The position numbers were made by a program, and so were the translations under genes. 64,000 nucleotides of DNA from JAHRAW01 sp963693025 (GTDB lineage: Bacteria > Pseudomonadota > Gammaproteobacteria > Arenicellales > Poriferihabitantaceae). The DNA lies in the NCBI GenBank assembly GCA_963693025.1, contig OY843749.1, positions 2,728,001 through 2,792,000 on the forward strand, read 5' to 3'. Positions 43,989 through 55,516 of this stretch are shown in pieces (position 1 is the stretch's first letter; every line of letters begins with the position of its first letter). Under the pieces are notes generated by a model. It had not been told where the DNA came from. It ran no database searches and was given only the letters and a program-made list of their open reading frames with translations.

Positions 43989-44477
43989 ATGAAAGAAAAC
44001 GTGCTTGATGTGCTTATCTATATGTTTGAGAACTATATGTTTGATGAAGAAGAGGGGCATGGTCCCGACCAGGAGGCGCTGGCGCAGGAGCTCAGCCAAG
44101 CCGGTTTTGAGCACGGCATGATCGACCGCGCCTTTGACTGGTTGGAGAATTTGGCGCAACTGTGCGAGCAGAGCCCTGAGGGGGCTGGACCAGCCGCCAA
44201 GCAGGACGCGCTGCGCCACTACACGCCGCACGAAGCCGAGCGCCTCGGTATGGAAGCGCAGGGCTTGTTGCTCAACTTAGAGCAGTGCGGCGTGCTCGAC
44301 CCGGTGTCGCGGGAAATGGTGATTAACCAACTGATGGCGCTCGGCGTCGACAGCATCGACCTCGACCACCTCAAGTGGGTCATCCTGATGGTGCTGAGCA
44401 ACTACTCCGAAGGCGAGGGCATTTCCGACCTGACCGAATCGCTGGTGTTGGAAGGGTTGCATACTTGCATTCACTAG
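43989..44477 (+). CDS. smg: Smg protein (DUF494)
   Basis: A 162-residue acidic helical protein. KENVLDVLIYMFENYM at the start and the central LGVDSIDLDHLKWVILMVLSNYSE are the Smg/DUF494 signature. The family is restricted mostly to gamma- and betaproteobacteria; its role is not established, though it is always near dprA. The ATG at 43989 fits the family; a short upstream in-frame extension to 43974 has no ribosome site. Confidence 0.93.
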   Translation: MKENVLDVLIYMFENYMFDEEEGHGPDQEALAQELSQAGFEHGMIDRAFDWLENLAQLCEQSPEGAGPAAKQDALRHYTPHEAERLGMEAQGLLLNLEQCGVLDPVSREMVINQLMALGVDSIDLDHLKWVILMVLSNYSEGEGISDLTESLVLEGLHTCIH

Positions 44478-44505
44478 ACCCGCGCAAACCGACACCCCAC
44501 CGACA

Positions 44506-47160
<2,655 letters not shown>

Positions 47161-47173
47161 GTTTTGGGTCCGA

Positions 47174-47897
47174 CTTCGTCATTCTCCACTACTCCGTCAT
47201 TCTCGAGCGTTAGCGCCCGTTGCCGCGTAGCGGCTTACGGGCGCTTACGACCTCGGGAATCTCCCTAAGGCTAGCGCTAAGCCCAAACAAAGCCGCCATC
47301 CCCACTCAAAAGACCACAGAAACGGCGGCTTACCCGCCGCCTGCTTCGCTCGCTTTATTTGGGCTCAGCGCTAGTCGGGACGAGATTCCCGAGGTCGTAA
47401 GTGTCCGGTAAGCCGCCGCTTAAAAGAAAAAGCGCGGCGGCAACGGACACTAACGCTCGAGAATGACGAGTAATATACCCGTCATTCTCGAACGGTAGAA
47501 AATAGGGAGCCGACAGGCGACCATATTTTCTTCGATTCGGGAATCTCCCTAAGGCTACCGTGAATTTCAACAAAGCCCGTGCCAGTCTTAGGGAGATTCC
47601 CGAGGTCGTAAGTGTCCGGTAAGCCGCCGCTTAAAAGAAAAAGCGCGGCGGCAACGGACACTAACGCTCGAGAATGACGAGTAATATACCCGTCATTCTC
47701 GAACGGTAGAAAATAGGGAGCCGATAGGCGACCATATTTTCTTCGATTCGGGAATCTCCCTAAGGCTACCGTGAATTTCAACAAAGCCCGTGCCAGTCTT
47801 AGGGAGATTCCCGAGGACGTAAGTGTCCGTAAGCCGCCGCTTAAAAGAAGAAGCGCGGCGGCAACGGTCACTAACGCTCGAGAATGACGAGTAATGC
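47174..47897. repeat. Modular palindromic repeat, locus 13 (three units)
   Basis: The 746-bp gap between topB and the cupin gene holds a C-type arm with the AGCGCTAAGCCCAAACAAAG spacer and a reverse A arm, then two nearly identical B-spacer-A units in reverse (47479-47671 and 47690-47890). The tandem pair differs at only a few bases, so at least one duplication is recent. Confidence 0.87.
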
Positions 47898-47906
47898 GTG
47901 ACGCAA

Positions 47907-48293
47907 TCACATATCTTCCGAATCAATGCCGGGAACTTCGGTTAAGCCAGCGCGTTGTTTCCAGTCTACGGGCCAGGCGGCGTAGAAGATGGTGCATCTT
48001 TCGTCGGCTTCGTAGCGGATGTGGTTGTCTTTTGGGACTAGCATCATGTCGCCGGGGTTGAGGGTGTAGTTTTTGCCGTCGCATACCAGCCGGAACACGC
48101 CTTCGTGGCAGTAGATGATTTCGTCGCAGGTCAGGTCCCAGGGAATGGACACCTTGTTTAGAAAGTTCACGCCGCCCGCCATGCTTTGGCAGTTGCGCGT
48201 GGTGATGAAGGGTTTGATGTAGGTGCCGTTTTCCGGCAACTCATCGTGGCGGTGTTGAATGTCGGCGCGTTTGAATACGGTGGGTTTTGGCAT
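47907..48293 (-). CDS. Cupin protein (EutQ-like)
   Basis: A 128-residue single-domain cupin. The two motifs are CHEGVFRLVCDGKNYTLNPGD and PKDNHIRYEADERC; the usual metal His/Glu set is only partly present (CHEG, GD). It resembles ethanolamine-utilisation EutQ-like and DUF861 cupins. GGAGTG lies before the ATG at 48293. It is the last gene of the catabolic operon and may bind or isomerise a pathway compound. Confidence 0.82.
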   Translation of the reverse strand: MPKPTVFKRADIQHRHDELPENGTYIKPFITTRNCQSMAGGVNFLNKVSIPWDLTCDEIIYCHEGVFRLVCDGKNYTLNPGDMMLVPKDNHIRYEADERCTIFYAAWPVDWKQRAGLTEVPGIDSEDM

Positions 48294-48321
48294 GACACAC
48301 TCCGGTGGTGAGGGTTGAAGT

Positions 48322-49329
48322 TCAGGGCAGCAATTCGGCAATCGCCGCGTCCAGGAAAGCGGCGAATTGCGGGTCGTTGCCCGGTGAGGCGACGCAATGG
48401 CCCCAGGGCGAAGGGTAAACCCTGAGTTCGCCGGCGGGGATGTTTTCGGCTTCCGGCGCGTTGTCGGCGGGCGGGAAATAGAGGTCGTCGCTGCACGCGA
48501 TGATGATGGTTTTGGCGCGGATGGCGTTGAGCGCGGCGCTCAGGTCGCCGTGGTGGCGGTCGTTGCGGCTAATATCGGCGTCTTGCCATGTGCGGAGTTT
48601 TGCCAGCAGGTCGTTGGCGTCCCAGCGGAGGTGGTCGTTCTCCCAATCAACCAGCAACTCCTCGACCGACTCAAAGCCGAGTTGGCGGTATAACCCGTCG
48701 CGGTAAAAAGTCTGCGAATACGCCCAGCCGGCGTATACCCGCGCGAAGGCTTTTAGCCCCGCGACCGGCGCGCTGGCATAGTCGCCACCGTTGTATTCGC
48801 AGTCCGCTTGCAGCGCCGCTTTGACGCCTTCGAGGAACACCTTGTTGTGCGGCGAGGTGCGCGCGGAGGCGCAGAACGGCAGGATTGCATCGACCGAATC
48901 GGGGTATTGGCTTGCCCAGTGGAACGCCTGACAGCCCGCCATCGACCAGCCCGCCACCAGCGCGATGCGCTCGACTCCCAAGCGCTCGCTCAGCAAGCGG
49001 CGTTGGCAGCGGACGTTGTCGTGCAAGGTGACGGCGGGGAATTTCGCCCCGCGGCACGGCGGCGATGCGTTGCTCGGCGATGACGACACGCCGTTGCCGA
49101 ACAGGTTGACGGAGACGATGAAATGCCGCGCCGGGTCGATGGCTCTGCCCTCGCCGAAGAAGCCTTCGTTGCGCGCGTGCGTGCCGGTGTAGAAGGTCGG
49201 CAAGACCACCGCGTTGTCGCGCGCCGCGTTCAGTTCGCCGTAGGTTTTATACGCCAGTTTGGCATCGACCAAGGTCGCGCCCGATTGAAGGGCGACATCC
49301 CCCAGCGCGTAGAGGTGGTGGTCGGGCAC
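48322..49329 (-). CDS. Alpha/beta-fold hydrolase (MetX-like)
   Basis: A 335-residue hydrolase of the homoserine acetyltransferase-like branch. The nucleophile elbow is GWSMAG with Ser, the oxyanion area is LPTFYTGTHARN, and the Asp/His pair lies in SDDLYFPP and WGHCV. The C-terminal cap is of usual length. The family N-terminus LGDVALQSGATLVDAKLAYK fits a GTG start at 49329, 20 bp after the upstream stop; the longer frame to 49413 overlaps the synthetase gene. In this operon, hydrolysis of an ester or amide intermediate is more likely than methionine synthesis. Confidence 0.84.
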   Translation of the reverse strand: MPDHHLYALGDVALQSGATLVDAKLAYKTYGELNAARDNAVVLPTFYTGTHARNEGFFGEGRAIDPARHFIVSVNLFGNGVSSSPSNASPPCRGAKFPAVTLHDNVRCQRRLLSERLGVERIALVAGWSMAGCQAFHWASQYPDSVDAILPFCASARTSPHNKVFLEGVKAALQADCEYNGGDYASAPVAGLKAFARVYAGWAYSQTFYRDGLYRQLGFESVEELLVDWENDHLRWDANDLLAKLRTWQDADISRNDRHHGDLSAALNAIRAKTIIIACSDDLYFPPADNAPEAENIPAGELRVYPSPWGHCVASPGNDPQFAAFLDAAIAELLP

Positions 49330-49349
49330 TCGGCCAATCCGCTTGGCGC

Positions 49350-50786
49350 TCAAAAAAGCCGCAGGTATTCCCGGACTTCCCAATCCGTCACTTCCTGATG
49401 ATAGCGCTCCCATTCATCGACTTTGTAGGCGAGATAGGAGCGGTGCATGACCTCGCCCATCGCGCGCTTCGCCAAGTCGTCGTCGCGCAACGCCTCGACC
49501 GCTTCGAGCAAATTGCGCGGCAGGCGTTGCGCGCCGGAGGTGGCAAGTTGCTGGTCGCTCATCGTGTAAAGGTCGCGGTTGAGCGGCTCGCCGGGGTCGT
49601 ATTGATTGATTAACCCGTCGGTCATCGCGGCGATGGACATCGCGAAACTGAGATACGGATTCATGCACATATCGGCGGCGCGATTTTCAATGCAGAAACG
49701 ACTCTGCGGCAGCCGCAGCATCGCCGAGCGGTTGTTCATTCCGTATGCCATGTGCGTCGGCGCCCAGGTGAACACGCCGCCCTCAAAGCCGCCGACTTTG
49801 GGCACCAAGCCGTTGTAGGAATTGACCGTCGAGCAGGCGAGGGCGGTGTGCGCGCCGCCGTGGCGCAGCAAGCCGGCGACCGCGTGATACGCCGACTCGT
49901 GCCATTGCCCGCCTTCGCCCTCAAACAGGTTTTGCTCCGGCGTGTCGGTGGCGCGCGCGGATATATTCATGTGCGCCCCGGAGCGCCAGTCGCCGAGCGT
50001 CGGCTTGGGCATGTAGGTGATGAAGACGCCGTGCTTCTTGGCGATTTCTTTGAGCAGGATGCGCAGGAACACGAAGCGGTCTGCCATTTCCAGCACATCC
50101 GTGTAGTGGAAGTCCAGTTCAAACTGCGAATACGCGCCCTCGGCGACCACGTCGTGCAAGTTCCAGCCGAGTTCCTCCAGCACATCGATGAGGTCGCCGA
50201 GAAACGGCATCGCGTCGATGCTGTATTCGACATCGTAGCCGAATGCCTGACGGCGCGGGCGCAGCCCTTCGCCCGGCGGCGGGTCGTTGTCGAATGCCTT
50301 GACCGGCTGGCCATCGCGCCAGCGCATGACGATGAACTCCGGCTCGATGCCGGCGTGGAATTGATAGCCGCCACCGCCGGGTTTGGCTTGCGCGGCGTCG
50401 CGGATTGCGCGCTTCAACGCGCTGCGCGGGCAGAGGTTATACGGCGCATCTTCCCACCACAAATCCGCCATCATCCACGCGCAGGTTCGGTCCCACGGGC
50501 AGATGGTCAGCGTGTCGAGGTCGGGCAGGGGGATTTGGTCGGAGTCGGCGGGACCGAGTTCGGGCACAAACGAAATGGAATGCACCGCAAACTGCGGACC
50601 CTTGCCCATGCACAGCAACTCAAAATCGCTGAGCGGCACCGGCTTGGTTTTCGGCTGCCCGAGCAGGTCAACCCAGCACGACAACACATACTTGACGCCG
50701 GCGTCTTCAAGTTTCTTTTTGGCGGCGGCGACATCGGCTTTGCGCGGCAGTGCGTCCGCCAGCGATTGAGGGTCGGCTAATGGCAT
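49350..50786 (-). CDS. Glutamine synthetase-like gamma-glutamyl ligase (GlnT type)
   Basis: A 478-residue enzyme of the glutamine synthetase superfamily. KPVPLSDFELLCMGK replaces the usual beta-grasp pattern, and catalytic segments are GIEPEFIVMRW, SGAHMNIS, NSYNGLVPK and IENRAADMCMNPY. This branch includes glutamate-methylamine ligase and other gamma-glutamylamide synthetases. In this operon it may activate an amine substrate as gamma-glutamylamide, as AtdA1 does in aniline breakdown. Start ATG at 50786. Confidence 0.85.
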   Translation of the reverse strand: MPLADPQSLADALPRKADVAAAKKKLEDAGVKYVLSCWVDLLGQPKTKPVPLSDFELLCMGKGPQFAVHSISFVPELGPADSDQIPLPDLDTLTICPWDRTCAWMMADLWWEDAPYNLCPRSALKRAIRDAAQAKPGGGGYQFHAGIEPEFIVMRWRDGQPVKAFDNDPPPGEGLRPRRQAFGYDVEYSIDAMPFLGDLIDVLEELGWNLHDVVAEGAYSQFELDFHYTDVLEMADRFVFLRILLKEIAKKHGVFITYMPKPTLGDWRSGAHMNISARATDTPEQNLFEGEGGQWHESAYHAVAGLLRHGGAHTALACSTVNSYNGLVPKVGGFEGGVFTWAPTHMAYGMNNRSAMLRLPQSRFCIENRAADMCMNPYLSFAMSIAAMTDGLINQYDPGEPLNRDLYTMSDQQLATSGAQRLPRNLLEAVEALRDDDLAKRAMGEVMHRSYLAYKVDEWERYHQEVTDWEVREYLRLF

Positions 50787-50872
50787 GGTGTTTCCTCGTT
50801 GGTGAGTTGGTGGATTGTATCGCGCGGCGTTCGTGTTTGCCGCGCGGTATTTGTGTTTGCGTTCGCGTTCGG

Positions 50873-51901
50873 TTAGTAGCCCAAGTCCGCCCGGACTTGG
50901 TTTTCCAACGGCTCGCCATTCAGATAGCGCCGCATGTTTTCAAAGAACAGTTGGAGCGTGAGCGCGACATAGGCGTTGCCGTCGTCCGCGGAAATATGCG
51001 GCGTCACAATCAGGTTCGGCGCGCGCCAGAACGGCGAATCCGCCGGCAACGGCTCCTCCTCGAAGACATCCAAAATCGCCCCGCTCAACGCGCCGCTTTC
51101 GAGTTTTTCCAGCAGCGCGCGGTAATCAACCACCGCCGCCCTGCCGATGTTCACAAAGCCCGCGCCGGGTTTCAACAGGTCGAGGCGTTGGCGGCTGATG
51201 AGGTTGCGGGTCTCCGCGGTCAGCGGCGTGACCACGAAGACAAAATCCGCGCGCGGCAACGCCTCGTCCAACTGCGCCACCTTCAAGATTTCATCGACCC
51301 CGTCGACCGGTTTGCCGTGGCGGCTGACGCCGATGACGTGTAGCCGCAACGCTTTGGCTTGCCGGGCGACGGCGGCGCCGATGCTGCCGACGCCGACCAC
51401 CAGCACGGTCTTGCCGGCGATGGAGGGCGAATAAATCGAGTCGTAAACCGCGCGCGCCTGATTGGCGATGACCGCCGGCATCGCGTTGTGCAACATCAAC
51501 AACGCCATCGCGCCGAACTCGCCCGCCTTGGCGGCATGCACGCCCTTGTTGTTCACCAGCAACACGCCGTCGGGCAACCAGTCCATCGGCGTCAAATGCT
51601 CCACGCCGGCGCCGATGATGTGAATCCACTTCAAGCGCGGCGCCACCCGCGACAAATCGCCGGTCGGCAAATCCCAGCAGACCAGCGTCTCAGCGCTCGC
51701 CATGGACTCGGCGAAATGCTCGGTGTCCCAGTCGATGAACACATCCAGTTGCGCGGCGACATCCGCATACTCCGCCGCCGCCGCATCAAAACGCTCGCGC
51801 GTAATCGTGAACACTTGCTCGCCGCGGGCGGTGTTGGGGAAGGTGTCCGCGGCGTGGTGGTTGTTCTTGATATGAACTTTGATTTTGTCGGGCGGCGTCA
51901 T
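50873..51901 (-). CDS. D-2-hydroxyacid dehydrogenase family protein
   Basis: A 342-residue NAD(P)-dependent enzyme. The Rossmann loop is VLVVGVGSIGAAVARQAKAL, the catalytic Arg is in the TAETRN region, and the Glu and His are in DVFEEEPLP and PHIS. The N-terminal domain (KWIHIIGAGVEHL) is typical of the GhrA/hydroxypyruvate reductase side of the family. The start overlaps the Rieske oxygenase stop by 4 bp (ATGA), so translation is coupled. Confidence 0.9.
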   Translation of the reverse strand: MTPPDKIKVHIKNNHHAADTFPNTARGEQVFTITRERFDAAAAEYADVAAQLDVFIDWDTEHFAESMASAETLVCWDLPTGDLSRVAPRLKWIHIIGAGVEHLTPMDWLPDGVLLVNNKGVHAAKAGEFGAMALLMLHNAMPAVIANQARAVYDSIYSPSIAGKTVLVVGVGSIGAAVARQAKALRLHVIGVSRHGKPVDGVDEILKVAQLDEALPRADFVFVVTPLTAETRNLISRQRLDLLKPGAGFVNIGRAAVVDYRALLEKLESGALSGAILDVFEEEPLPADSPFWRAPNLIVTPHISADDGNAYVALTLQLFFENMRRYLNGEPLENQVRADLGY

Positions 51902-53292
51902 GCGTGCGCTCGCAGTCGGCTGAGTTCGTCAATCACGAAGCGGTCGCGCTCGGCGCCTTGCATGTCGTCCGCGCGGAACAGGGTCTCCATTACCTGGTCG
52001 TTGATTCGGTTTAGCAAGTCGCGCTCATCGCTATCGTTATTGTTATCGTCGCCGTCGCCGCCCTCAGCGCGCGGCGCTTTGACGACGGTGTCGCTGCCAT
52101 AAGTCGGAATGGCGCCGGGCGCGAGGTCGGCGGGCTGGGGCGGCGCGTTGCCGTCCGCCAAGTCGCGGCACAACCGCCGCAGCCGCCGGCGATACAGCGC
52201 AATCCCGCGGTCGCCGGGCACCAGATGCTCGTTGTCGTGGTCGGCAATCGCGCCCATTCCCTCGACCGCCTCAACATCACCGGGGCTGCGCTGTTTTTGC
52301 TCGTAACTGCGCTCGGTCGGCTCGCCCTGCTCGATTCGTTGCAACCCCTCCGGCGTATTCCACTCCGGCGGGTCGGCGCGCGCGCCAAAATTGCCCCACG
52401 CGCACGCCATGCAATGCGTGTCGTCAATCGGCACCACCCAGCGGGTAAACGCGCTGCGCCCGAAATGCTTCTCGACGCTTCCGTCAACCGCAAACGCCGC
52501 CCCCGACTGCGTGAAATTCGGCAGAATGAGTTCGTTGACCCGAACCCAGACATTCGCCCCGACCCGACGCGTGGCGGTGCCGAGGAAGCGGGTTTTATCG
52601 CGCTCGTAAAATCGGATTTCGCCGAGTTGACCAAAGCCGTCGGAGAACTGGTTGTGGTGCAAAAACGCAGTGTGAACCGGGTCGGCGATGGCGTCGAGCA
52701 CCTGCAACCAGTTACAGTTAAACGGCGTCGCATAGGGCGACATCACCGTGTCCGGCAACTCAAACGTGTCGTAAATCGGAAACGGCGGGCGCGCGTCGGG
52801 CGGTCCCAGATAGGCGAAGATTAAGCCGTTGTATTCGCGCACCGGATAGGCGCCCAGCCGAGTCGTCTGCATGATTTTTTTGGCGGCGGGCGAGTCGGCG
52901 GGCTCGCCGGGAATGTCGAGAATGGCGCCGTCGATGTCAAAGCGCCAGCCGTGATAACAACAGCGAATGCCGCGCGCCTCGCAGCGTCCGAATTCCAGCG
53001 AAGCGCGGCGGTGCGGGCATTTTTTATGCACCAACCCAAGCCGCCCGCCGAGGTCGCGGAACAGCACCAAATCTTCCCCCAGTATGCGAATCAGTTTGGG
53101 CATGCCGCCCAACTCGGCGGTAAGAAAGACCGGATGCCAATAACGCCGCAAGTATTCGCCGCAAAGCGTGCCGGGTCCGACCTCGGTCAACTCGCGGTCG
53201 GGTTGTCCAGGGCGGGTTTGGTGATAGCCGCCGAACGGGACGCATTCGGGGTTGCTCTGAGGCTCGGGAGGCTGGGAAGGTTGCGCCGCCAT
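51898..53292 (-). CDS. Rieske non-heme iron oxygenase, alpha subunit (second)
   Basis: A 464-residue ring-hydroxylating-type oxygenase. The Rieske cluster ligands are CPHRRAS (C92, H94) and CCYHGW (C112, H114). The catalytic domain has DPVHTAFLHH with the 2-His iron site. It oxidises an organic substrate using O2 and electrons from a ferredoxin. A run of acidic and Asn residues (GGDGDDNNNDSDE) near residue 425 is low-complexity. Start ATG at 53292; codons upstream to 53340 read into the ferredoxin end. Confidence 0.9.
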   Translation of the reverse strand: MAAQPSQPPEPQSNPECVPFGGYHQTRPGQPDRELTEVGPGTLCGEYLRRYWHPVFLTAELGGMPKLIRILGEDLVLFRDLGGRLGLVHKKCPHRRASLEFGRCEARGIRCCYHGWRFDIDGAILDIPGEPADSPAAKKIMQTTRLGAYPVREYNGLIFAYLGPPDARPPFPIYDTFELPDTVMSPYATPFNCNWLQVLDAIADPVHTAFLHHNQFSDGFGQLGEIRFYERDKTRFLGTATRRVGANVWVRVNELILPNFTQSGAAFAVDGSVEKHFGRSAFTRWVVPIDDTHCMACAWGNFGARADPPEWNTPEGLQRIEQGEPTERSYEQKQRSPGDVEAVEGMGAIADHDNEHLVPGDRGIALYRRRLRRLCRDLADGNAPPQPADLAPGAIPTYGSDTVVKAPRAEGGDGDDNNNDSDERDLLNRINDQVMETLFRADDMQGAERDRFVIDELSRLRAHA

Positions 53293-53309
53293 AACGATTA
53301 CGATTACGA

Positions 53310-53648
53310 TTATTTTCGTTTCACGGGGTAACCGACCCACACCACATCGCCGTCAATTCGGGTCGGATAAACGGGAATATCCTCGGTGGCGGGCGCCGCC
53401 ACCGCCTTGCCGGTTCTGAAATCAAAACGCGCCTGATGCAACGGGCACTCAACGCAGCCGTCTTTGATGACGCCATCGGACAAAAACGCAAACTCGTGAC
53501 TGCAAATATCGCTAATAGCAAACACCTCATCGCCACCCCGGCACAACGCAAGCATCTTATTCCCAACGCGCACCTGCACCGGCTCACGCGGGTCGAGCGC
53601 CGACAATTGCGCGGCTTGATGCCAATCGTAGGCGTCGTCCGCCACCAT
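53310..53648 (-). CDS. Rieske-type [2Fe-2S] ferredoxin
   Basis: A 112-residue electron carrier. CSHEFAF and CPLHQARFD supply the two Cys-His pairs of the cluster. It presumably feeds one or both Rieske oxygenases. The ATG at 53648 is chosen over the TTG at 53663 that overlaps the glyoxalase stop. No flavin or NADH reductase gene is seen in the operon. Confidence 0.9.
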   Translation of the reverse strand: MVADDAYDWHQAAQLSALDPREPVQVRVGNKMLALCRGGDEVFAISDICSHEFAFLSDGVIKDGCVECPLHQARFDFRTGKAVAAPATEDIPVYPTRIDGDVVWVGYPVKRK

Positions 53649-53659
53649 CAACACCCGCC

Positions 53660-54082
53660 TCAACCGGGCTGCGACACCGGCTCGTTAAGTTCAATCGGAT
53701 AGCCGTCCGGGTCTTTGATGAACGCGAGAATTCGCGTGCCGTGTTTCATCGGTGACGGCTCTTTGGTGAACTCCACGCCCTCGGATTTAAGGTAGTCGCT
53801 GGCGGCGCGCACGTCCGCCACCTTGAGCGCGATATGCCCCCACGCGCTGCCGCGCTCATACGGCTCGCGCTGGTCCCAGTTATAAGTCAACTCCAGCGAA
53901 GCGCCGTCATCCTCGCCGTGATAACCGACGAACGTATTGGTAAACCGCCCCTCCGGATAATCGGTTTTCCGCAACACCTTCATCCCCAAAATCCGCGTAT
54001 AAAAATCCAGCGACTTATCCAAATCACTCACCCGGATCATCGCGTGGTCAATGCTAAAACTCGGCTTCGCGTCTGTGGTCAT
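53660..54082 (-). CDS. Glyoxalase/lactoylglutathione lyase-like protein
   Basis: A 140-residue VOC-fold protein. FSIDHAMIRVSDLDKSLDFY, LGMKVLRKTDYPEGRFT and IKDPDGYPIELNE are glyoxalase I signatures, with His and Glu metal ligands in HAMIRV, LELTYN, GHIALKV and IELNE. It may detoxify methylglyoxal or act on a pathway intermediate. GAGGG lies before the ATG at 54082. It is between the first oxygenase and the ferredoxin in the operon. Confidence 0.9.
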   Translation of the reverse strand: MTTDAKPSFSIDHAMIRVSDLDKSLDFYTRILGMKVLRKTDYPEGRFTNTFVGYHGEDDGASLELTYNWDQREPYERGSAWGHIALKVADVRAASDYLKSEGVEFTKEPSPMKHGTRILAFIKDPDGYPIELNEPVSQPG

Positions 54083-54116
54083 TTTGTTGCCCTCGTGTCG
54101 ATACAATGTGGTTGGC

Positions 54117-55220
54117 TTATTTGCCCTCGCCCACAACCGCATCATACACCAACTCTTGAAAGCGCCGCACGCTGATTTCCCATTGGGGGGAGAGCCAGCC
54201 GCCGGTGTCGGCGACGGGGGATTGGCGGCCGAGTTGCAGGCGCTCGCACATGGCGTGGTCTTCCTCGTGGACTTTCCACCACAGGTTTTTCAGGTCGGTG
54301 ATTTCTTGTGCGGGGGCGTTGTCGTTTCGCAGCAGATAGACGACTCGCTGCTGGCTGGTTTGCCCGGCGTTGAGCGCGGTGTTGAGGTGCACGCCCAGTT
54401 GGTCCGGCGCGTAGGTGGCGAGCACGAAGTTGGGGAACAAGGTCAGGAAACTGGAATTCACCGCCAGGGTGTCGCCGCGCGCGGGGGCTTTGTCGGCGGG
54501 CAATTCCACCGTGCAACCGAGGCAGTGGCGGTCGATGAATGCGGCGTGGTCGAGCAGCGGTTGGTCGGTGGTTGTGGAATGCACGAACTGGACGTGATAG
54601 GGCTCGATGAAGTTCTCCATCAGAAACTTCCAGTTGGTGTTGACCACGCCGAAGTCGAGCGTCGCCACCGGCTTGAGGCGCGTCATGTCGAGATGCGCGA
54701 GGCGGGCGGCGACCGGTTGAATGTAGTCCTCAAACGGCATCGCGTTGCCGTCGAGGTTGACGAATATCCAGTCGTGCCACACTTCGCAGCGGATGGGGAC
54801 CAAGCCGTTGTCGGCCAGGCTGAAACCCGCCGGGGGTTGATTGTCGACGCCGCCGAAGAACGGCGCCGCGCGCAACGCGCCTTCGAGGTCGTATGCCCAA
54901 CTGTGGTAGGGGCAACGAATCATCCGCCCGGCATTGCCCGCCCGCTCCACCAGTTTGAGGCAGCGATGCCGGCAGACATTATGAAACGCCGCAATCCCAT
55001 CGCCGCCGCGCACCAACAAAACCGGCTGCCCGCCCACGCTAACCGGCTTGACATCCCCGCGCTTCGGCATCTCGTGAGCAAACCCCGCCAACATCCAAAA
55101 CCGCGGAAACAACCGCTCGTTCTCCGTGGCATGAAACTGCGCGCAAGTATAAGCGCCCGCCGGCAAGCCGTGGCGAATGTCGCCGGGGTGGAGGAAGTTT
55201 TGGAACGAGTGGCTGTTCAC
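54117..55220 (-). CDS. Rieske non-heme iron oxygenase, alpha subunit (first)
   Basis: A 367-residue enzyme. The Rieske ligands are in CRHRCLKL and CPYHSWAY; the catalytic domain contains ENFIEPYHVQFVH for the mononuclear iron. This branch (with NTNWKFLMENFIEPYHV) includes glycine betaine, carnitine and stachydrine demethylases, so an N-methylated amine is one candidate substrate. It is the first gene of the operon. The start is unclear: GTG at 55220 (VNSHSFQNFL) is family-like but lacks a strong ribosome site; the frame is open to a TTG at 55304. Confidence 0.87.
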   Translation of the reverse strand: MNSHSFQNFLHPGDIRHGLPAGAYTCAQFHATENERLFPRFWMLAGFAHEMPKRGDVKPVSVGGQPVLLVRGGDGIAAFHNVCRHRCLKLVERAGNAGRMIRCPYHSWAYDLEGALRAAPFFGGVDNQPPAGFSLADNGLVPIRCEVWHDWIFVNLDGNAMPFEDYIQPVAARLAHLDMTRLKPVATLDFGVVNTNWKFLMENFIEPYHVQFVHSTTTDQPLLDHAAFIDRHCLGCTVELPADKAPARGDTLAVNSSFLTLFPNFVLATYAPDQLGVHLNTALNAGQTSQQRVVYLLRNDNAPAQEITDLKNLWWKVHEEDHAMCERLQLGRQSPVADTGGWLSPQWEISVRRFQELVYDAVVGEGK

Positions 55221-55311
55221 GTTATCGCGGCTGCATACGACAGACCGACCCCCTTGCCGAAGTAGTGGCGGGGGATTGTAAAGTAAATTTTGTGAAACGG
55301 GCAATATTACT

Positions 55312-55511
55312 CGTCATTCTCGAGCGTTAGTGTCCGTTGTCGCCGCGCTTTTTCTTTTAAGCGGCGGCTTACGGACACTTGCGTCCTCGGGAATCTTTCT
55401 AAGACTGGCACGGGCTTTGTTGAAATTCACGGTAGCCTTAGGGAGATTCCCGAGGTCGTAAGCGCCCGTAAGCCGCTACGCGGCAACGGGCGCTAACGCT
55501 CGAGAATGACG
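55312..55511. repeat. Modular palindromic repeat, locus 14
   Basis: An A-type arm (with TTGTCGCCGCG variant), the ACTGGCACGGGCTTTGTTGA spacer, and a short C-type arm (GCCGCTACGCGGC). It separates the operon start from the icmF end, so it sits upstream of the operon promoter region. Confidence 0.86.
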
Positions 55512-55516
55512 AATAA

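Noticed and set aside
47482..47910. 142-residue open frame with MIASRITRHSRALVTVAAALL and similar frames at other repeat loci
   Set aside because: The same peptide-like string (for example VAAALFLLSGGL) recurs at many repeat loci because the repeat DNA is open in one frame; there is no start context and the sequence varies with the hairpins.
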